The position numbers and the translations under genes are program-made. Positions 60,116 through 64,000 of a stretch of 64,000 nt of DNA are shown one piece after another; the first letter of the stretch is position 1, and every line of letters begins with the position of its first letter. Source of the stretch: Quadrisphaera granulorum (lineage in GTDB: Bacteria > Actinomycetota > Actinomycetes > Actinomycetales > Quadrisphaeraceae); contig NZ_QGDQ01000012.1 of NCBI RefSeq assembly GCF_003149145.1, positions 62,001-126,000 of the forward strand, in the 5' to 3' direction. The notes under the pieces are model-generated. The model did no database searches and was not told where the DNA came from. It was given only the letters and a program-made list of their open reading frames with translations.

Positions 60116-61216
60116 ATGAGCACACCGATCACCTCCGCGAGCCACTTCCGCCTGGGGTTGTTCTCCTCGAACTGCTCGGGTGGCCTAGCCGTCACGAAGA
60201 TCCCCGAGCGCTGGTCGGCGTCGTGGGAGGACAACCTGGCGATGGCGAAGCTGGCCGACGAGGTCGGCATCGACTTCGTGCTGCCGATCGCCCGGCTCAT
60301 CGGCTACGGCGGCGAGACCAACTTCCACGAGAGCGTGCTCGAGCCGATCCCGTGGGCGACGGCGATCGTGGCCGCCACGAAGCGGCTGACGGCGTTCGCC
60401 ACGGTGCACACGGCGTTCAACCACCCGGTGGTGGTGGCCAAGCAGCTCGCGACCATCGACGCGATGGCACCCGGACGCGTGGGCCTCAACGTGGTGGCCG
60501 GGTGGAACCAGCCCGAGTACGAGGCGATGGGCGTGGACCTGCCCACCGCGCACGACGCCCGCTACGCCTACGCGCAGGAGTGGTTCGACGCGGTGGCCAC
60601 GCTGTGGTCGCGTGAAGGGCGCTACGACCTGCCGGGGGAGTACTTCGACCTGCGCGGCGTGGAGTCCAGCCCCAAGCCGGCTGCGGGGCGGGTGCCGATC
60701 CTCAACGCCGGGTCGAGTCCGCAGGGCAAGGCGTTCGCGGCGCGCAACGCCGACTTCGTCTTCACCATCGTCGCCGGCCCGGAGCAGGGGGCTTCGGTGG
60801 TCGCGGAGGTGACCGCGGCGGGGCGGGCGCTGGGGCGGTCGCCCGGGGTGCTGACGCCGACGCACGTGGTGTGCCGGTCCACGCACGCCGAGGCGGAGGA
60901 GTACCTGCGGTACTACGCGGAGGAGAACGCCGACTGGGCCGCCGTCGACAACCTCATGCGGCTGCAGGGCATGCACGCGCAGTCGTTCTCGCCGGAGATG
61001 CTCGCGACGTTCCGCGGGCGCTTCGCCGCTGGTCACGGGACCTGTCCGATCATCGGGACGCCGGACGAGGTGGCCGACGAGATCGAGAAGTTCGCGACGG
61101 CGGGCTTCGGTGGGATCACGATGTCGTTCGTCGACTACACGGGCGAGCTGGAGCACTTCGCCGCCGAGGTGATGCCGCGCCTGGAGAAGAAGGGCCTGCG
61201 TCCGGCGCCCGCCTGA
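60116..61216 (+). CDS. LLM-class flavin-dependent monooxygenase, RutA-like
   Basis: A 366-residue FMN-dependent oxygenase of the bacterial luciferase-like fold. Family features are FRLGLFSSNCSGGLAVTKIP, MAKLADEVGIDFVLPIARLIGYGGETNFHE (compare the RutA segment [21 protein letters not shown]), ATIDAMAPGRVGLNVVAGWNQPEYEAMGV, and GTPDEVADEIEKFATAGFGGITMSF. RutA opens the uracil ring; related enzymes oxidise sulfones and other ring compounds. ATG 60116 is chosen although there is no Shine-Dalgarno; GTG 60089 is possible and would be leaderless. No flavin reductase gene is seen in the window. Confidence 0.88.
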   Translation: MSTPITSASHFRLGLFSSNCSGGLAVTKIPERWSASWEDNLAMAKLADEVGIDFVLPIARLIGYGGETNFHESVLEPIPWATAIVAATKRLTAFATVHTAFNHPVVVAKQLATIDAMAPGRVGLNVVAGWNQPEYEAMGVDLPTAHDARYAYAQEWFDAVATLWSREGRYDLPGEYFDLRGVESSPKPAAGRVPILNAGSSPQGKAFAARNADFVFTIVAGPEQGASVVAEVTAAGRALGRSPGVLTPTHVVCRSTHAEAEEYLRYYAEENADWAAVDNLMRLQGMHAQSFSPEMLATFRGRFAAGHGTCPIIGTPDEVADEIEKFATAGFGGITMSFVDYTGELEHFAAEVMPRLEKKGLRPAPA

Positions 61217-61230
61217 CCCCCGCCCTCTGG

Positions 61231-61366
61231 CCGTGATCATGGGAGTTGTGCACGGAACTGACTGTGATCATGGACGTTGTGCGCAGCAGCTGGGTGCCCG
61301 GCAGGGCGCGACGTGCACAACCCCCATGATCACGACCCTCTCTGTGCACAGCGTCCATGATCACGG
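61231..61366. repeat. GTGATCATGG repeat, locus 7 (variant with GTGCAC units)
   Basis: Two left units (61231-61242 and 61263-61274) face two right units (61324-61334 and 61355-61366). The bases next to each core are different from the other loci: GAGTTGTGCACG and CGTGCACAACCC pair, and CGTTGTGCGCAG pairs partly with CTGTGCACAGCG. A 34-nt loop with GCAG-rich sequence separates them. It lies between convergent monooxygenase and FAD oxidoreductase genes. Confidence 0.88.
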
Positions 61367-61372
61367 TGGGGG

Positions 61373-63025
61373 TCAGGGGCGGCGCAAGCGCGGTCGGCGG
61401 GACGGGCGCAGCAGCGTCTGCGCCACCAGGTGCCCCGACCCCGCGCCCAGCCCCGGCCCCGGGTGCGTCGACGCGCCGATGTGCCACAGCCCGGGCACGG
61501 GCGTGCGGTGCCGCCCCGACGAGGGCAGCGGCCGCCACAGGTAGCTCTGGTCGATGGTTGCCTGCCCGCCGTACGGGTCACCGGCGACGGCGTTCGCGTT
61601 GTGCGCGAGCAGGTCGACCGGGCTGATGACGTGCAGCCCGACGACGAGCGCCTCCAGCCCCGGAGCGTGCTGCGCGACCCGGTCCAGCGCCCGCCCGGCG
61701 TACTCGCGCGCCAGTTCCGGCGTCCAACCAGAGCTGACGTCCAGCAGCCCCGCGGCGTCGCCGGACGGCGTGAACGGCAGCTCCTGCAGCTGCAGCCACA
61801 GCGCCGCCGTGCCCGCCGGCACGCGCGACGCGTCGAGCAGGTGCTGCTGGCCCACCACCACGGTCGGCCGGGCCGGCAGCAGCCCCGCCTCCGCCTGCGC
61901 GCACGCGATCCCCGTGCTCCCGGAGCCGTCGGAGACGTGCACGAGCGGCACGTCGCGCAGCCGTGCGTCGCTCCACGGCACCGGTCCGGACAGCGCCACG
62001 TGCACCTGCATGGCGGCGCGTCCGTGGCGGAACTTCTCCGCCTCCGACGTGACCTGAGGCTTCACGGACCCCGCCGGCAGCAGCGACCCGTACAGCGCCG
62101 ACGGCGTCACCGACGCCAGCACGGCCTTGCGCGCCCGCAGGATCTGACCCCCCACCGAGCCGCCCGACGGGCCGCCCAGCGAGACGCCCACCGCGCGGCC
62201 GCCCTCCACCACCACGCGCTCGACGCGCTCACCCGTGATCACCCGCACGCCCCGCTCCGCCAGCAGCCGCGAGAACGCCTCCACGAACCTCCCCGCCCCA
62301 CCGACGACGACGGGCAGCCCGGCCCCGTGCAGCGTCGCCGCGAAGACCGGCATCATCAGGCCGCCGGAGGCGTGGTCGGGGGAGAGCCCGGCGTGCAGCA
62401 GCCACGGCGACCACAGGTGGTCGACCTCGTGCCCGCGGAACTCCCGCCGCGCCCAGTCGCGTCCGCTCGTGGCGGCGTCGCGCAGCAGCGCCTCGCTGTC
62501 TCGCGGACCACCGGCCCGTAGCAACGCAGTTACCGGTCCGAGCGCCCGTGGCGAGCGCAGCTCGCTGCCGAGCAGCCCGCCGATCCCGGCGGCGCGACGC
62601 CCGAAGTCGTCGAGGTGCTTCAGGTACGCGCGTCCGTCCTCGGGGTGCTCGAACCCGGCGGCCGTGGCGGCCGGGTCGCGGTGCGCCAGCGACACCCGCC
62701 CGTCGTCGGTGACGCTCGCCGTCAGCGGCCCGTCGGTGTTCGCGTACTCCAGGCCGTGCCGGTGCAGGTCCGCCCCGAGCGCGGCGTACGCACCGCCGGT
62801 CACGAACAGCGGGTGCCACGAGGAGTACACGTCGTGCAGGTAGCCGGGCGCGGTGACCTCGCCGGAGGCGATGAACCCACCCAGGTGCGGCGCTGCCTCG
62901 ACGACGACGACGGACCACCCCGCCCCGGCCAGCTCCGCCGCCGCGACCAGGCTGTTCACCCCACCCCCGACGACGACGACGTCAGCCTCGTCCTGCCCGG
63001 TCCGGGTGTGCTGCGCAGCGCTCAT
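61373..63025 (-). CDS. FAD-dependent oxidoreductase (phytoene dehydrogenase/PYROXD2-like)
   Basis: A 550-residue flavoenzyme. The dinucleotide-binding motif DVVVVGGGVNSLVAAAELAG opens the protein after a short tail, followed by GWSVVVVEAAPHLGG, LFVTGG, VVVGGAGRFVEAFSRLL (substrate/FAD region), and PGLWHIGASTHPGPGLGAGSG near the C-terminus. This is the pattern of amine oxidase/phytoene-desaturase-related enzymes such as the PYROXD2 group. ATG 63025 is chosen, with GCGC upstream and no strong ribosome site. It is divergent from the cyclase gene with two candidate AraC sites between them. Confidence 0.85.
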   Translation of the reverse strand: MSAAQHTRTGQDEADVVVVGGGVNSLVAAAELAGAGWSVVVVEAAPHLGGFIASGEVTAPGYLHDVYSSWHPLFVTGGAYAALGADLHRHGLEYANTDGPLTASVTDDGRVSLAHRDPAATAAGFEHPEDGRAYLKHLDDFGRRAAGIGGLLGSELRSPRALGPVTALLRAGGPRDSEALLRDAATSGRDWARREFRGHEVDHLWSPWLLHAGLSPDHASGGLMMPVFAATLHGAGLPVVVGGAGRFVEAFSRLLAERGVRVITGERVERVVVEGGRAVGVSLGGPSGGSVGGQILRARKAVLASVTPSALYGSLLPAGSVKPQVTSEAEKFRHGRAAMQVHVALSGPVPWSDARLRDVPLVHVSDGSGSTGIACAQAEAGLLPARPTVVVGQQHLLDASRVPAGTAALWLQLQELPFTPSGDAAGLLDVSSGWTPELAREYAGRALDRVAQHAPGLEALVVGLHVISPVDLLAHNANAVAGDPYGGQATIDQSYLWRPLPSSGRHRTPVPGLWHIGASTHPGPGLGAGSGHLVAQTLLRPSRRPRLRRP

Positions 63026-63056
63026 GCGCGGCGACGCTAGGCGCGGTGGCAGCGGC

Positions 63057-63076
63057 CGACTATCCCCGCAGCGCGG
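63057..63076. promoter_or_regulatory. AraC-site candidate 2 (reverse orientation)
   Basis: Read on the minus strand this is CCGCGCTGCGGGGATAGTCG, the same core as candidate 1 with one base more in the GC run. It points toward the FAD oxidoreductase gene, whose start is 32 nt away. Confidence 0.5.
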
Positions 63077-63094
63077 CGGTGCTCCGCGTCGGGC

Positions 63095-63114
63095 AACGCT
63101 CTCGGGATAGCCGC
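63095..63114. promoter_or_regulatory. AraC-site candidate 3
   Basis: AACGCTCTCGGGATAGCCGC carries CGCT-n2-CGGGATAG exactly as in candidate 1. It points toward the cyclase gene (ATG 63219). A TAGCGT at 63132-63137 downstream could be the -10 box. Confidence 0.55.
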
Positions 63115-63218
63115 TCGCAGGCGGGGCGCCTAGCGTGCGCCGCACGCACCAACCCGGCACCAATCCGGCATCGAGTCCCAGCCAACCACTCCCAGTCAAC
63201 CGACCCGCAGGAGCAGCC

Positions 63219-63995
63219 ATGTCGACCCTGAGCGATCTCACCGCGGCTCTGACCGGCGGCGCCGTCGAGGTCATCGACCTCACCGCGCCACTGAGCCCGA
63301 GCACCCCGGTGCTGCAGCTGCCGCCGCCGTTCGCCAACACCATCCCGCTGAGCCTGGAGCCCGTCAGCGACTTCGACGACGCCGGGCCGTTCTGGGGCTG
63401 GAACAACATCCACACCGGTGAGCACACGGGCACGCACCTGGACGCGCCGTCCCACTGGGCCACCGGGCGTGACGGCGCCACGGTCGACAAGGTGCCGCCG
63501 GCGCGGCTGGTGGCGCCCGCCGTCGTCGTCGACATCTCCGCCCAGGTGGCGGAGAACCCCGACTTCCTCCTGGAGCCCGAGCACCTCGAGAAGTGGGAGG
63601 CCGAGCACGGCCGCCTGCCGGACGGCGCGTGGGTGCTGCTGCGCTCCGGGTGGTCAGCGCGCAACAGTGACGCGAAGGCCTTCCTCAACGCTGACGAGAA
63701 CGGCCCGCACACGCCCGGTCCCTCGGCGGACGCTTCCCTGTGGCTCGCCACCGAGCGCGGCATCGTCGGTCTGGGCGTGGAGACGGTCGGCATCGACGCC
63801 GGTGCCGCGGGCGGCTTCACCCCGCCGTTCCCCGCGCACCACCACCTGCTCGGGCACGACAAGTACGGCCTGACCCAGCTGCAGAACCTCGACAGGCTGC
63901 CGGTGACCGGTGCGGTGCTCGTCGTGGCGCCGCTGCCGATCGTCGGCGGTACCGGGAGCCCGGCGCGCGTGTTCGCGCTGGTGGAGCAGGGCTGA
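63219..63995 (+). CDS. Cyclase-family (kynurenine formamidase/isatin hydrolase-like) metal hydrolase
   Basis: A 258-residue hydrolase. The manganese/zinc motif is HTGTHLDAPSHW (HxGTHxDxPxH) near residue 70, with EVIDLTAPLSPSTPVLQLPPPF at the start and FPAHHHLLGHDKYGLTQLQNLDRLP near the end. The catalytic Glu and His of the family are probably in the latter. Relatives open amide rings (isatin hydrolase) or remove formyl groups from N-formylkynurenine. ATG 63219 has GGAG upstream. The stop overlaps a new ATG (TGATG), so another gene of the operon starts at the window edge. Confidence 0.9.
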   Translation: MSTLSDLTAALTGGAVEVIDLTAPLSPSTPVLQLPPPFANTIPLSLEPVSDFDDAGPFWGWNNIHTGEHTGTHLDAPSHWATGRDGATVDKVPPARLVAPAVVVDISAQVAENPDFLLEPEHLEKWEAEHGRLPDGAWVLLRSGWSARNSDAKAFLNADENGPHTPGPSADASLWLATERGIVGLGVETVGIDAGAAGGFTPPFPAHHHLLGHDKYGLTQLQNLDRLPVTGAVLVVAPLPIVGGTGSPARVFALVEQG

Positions 63996-64000
63996 TGAGT
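63995..64000 (+). CDS. Start of a gene cut by the window edge
   Basis: ATGAGT begins at the last base of the cyclase stop codon (TGATG). Only two codons are visible. By analogy with the other overlaps in this window it is probably the next gene of the cyclase operon; nothing can be said of its product. Confidence 0.35.

Noticed and set aside
61231-61366. Possible CRISPR array at the four GTGATCATGG units
   Set aside because: Units alternate orientation, spacing is irregular and the inner sequence pairs; no cas genes are present.
30129-63995. Kynureninase plus cyclase-family hydrolase as a kynurenine pathway
   Set aside because: The genes are 32 kb apart in different operons, and the dioxygenase is missing; the cyclase is better explained by its own cluster.

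Overview
This is a gene-dense window of very high GC from an actinomycete chromosome. Several markers point to Actinomycetota: the phosphatidylinositol-mannoside block pgsA-patA-pimA, an SsgA-like protein, a DUF349 protein, many GTG starts with 4-nt ATGA/GTGA overlaps, and TANNNT -10 boxes placed 6-9 nt before GTG/ATG (leaderless genes). The order thrS, HIT, pgsA, patA, pimA, Nudix, pdxS, pdxT, yebC, ruvCAB, yajC-secD-secF, apt, rel, PPIase, MBL, hisS is the classical actinobacterial housekeeping block. The genus cannot be fixed from sequence alone; a Kineosporia/Micrococcales-like high-GC lineage is a guess.

Layout. 1-7.4 kb: glycogen/trehalose genes on the minus strand (glgX-treY-def, then treZ cut by the window edge), separated by a methyltransferase/PadR pair. 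7.6-7.9 kb: tRNA-Gly, tRNA-Cys and tRNA-Val. 8-9 kb: a secreted polyhydroxybutyrate-depolymerase-type esterase. 9-16.7 kb: an accessory module of a TetR repressor with a palindromic operator, an amidohydrolase and a complete oligopeptide-type ABC importer with a fused double ATPase. 16.7-18.1 kb: SsgA-like protein, PGPGW membrane protein and tRNA-Val(CAC). 18.1-32.2 kb: thrS and the PIM-lipid genes, pdxS, a set of small accessory genes (TetR, Uma2, monooxygenase-fold, cupin), then PTH2, kynureninase and pdxT. 32.2-48.3 kb: yebC, an inverted ruvC, ruvAB, yajC-secDF, apt, rel, an AbiEi-like remnant, DUF349 protein, PPIase, MBL hydrolase and hisS. 48.3-55.1 kb: antitoxin-like protein, YkvA, ClC transporter, a heterodimeric ABC exporter and a VOC protein. 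55.4-64 kb: aldo-keto reductase, rhomboid-like protein and a probable small-molecule uptake and oxidation cluster (NCS1 permease, AraC regulator, RutA-like flavin monooxygenase, FAD oxidoreductase, cyclase-type hydrolase).

The most unusual signal is in the spacers. A GTGATCATGG-based inverted-repeat element occurs at seven loci, six intergenic and one in frame inside the peptidyl-tRNA hydrolase gene. It supplies the stop codons of two genes and a possible start codon of a third. At least five other spacers carry unrelated sequences built on the same plan of short palindromic units arranged as inverted sets. A second regulatory signal is a shared CGCTnnCGGGATAG-type motif in three copies at the promoters of the AraC-linked catabolic cluster.
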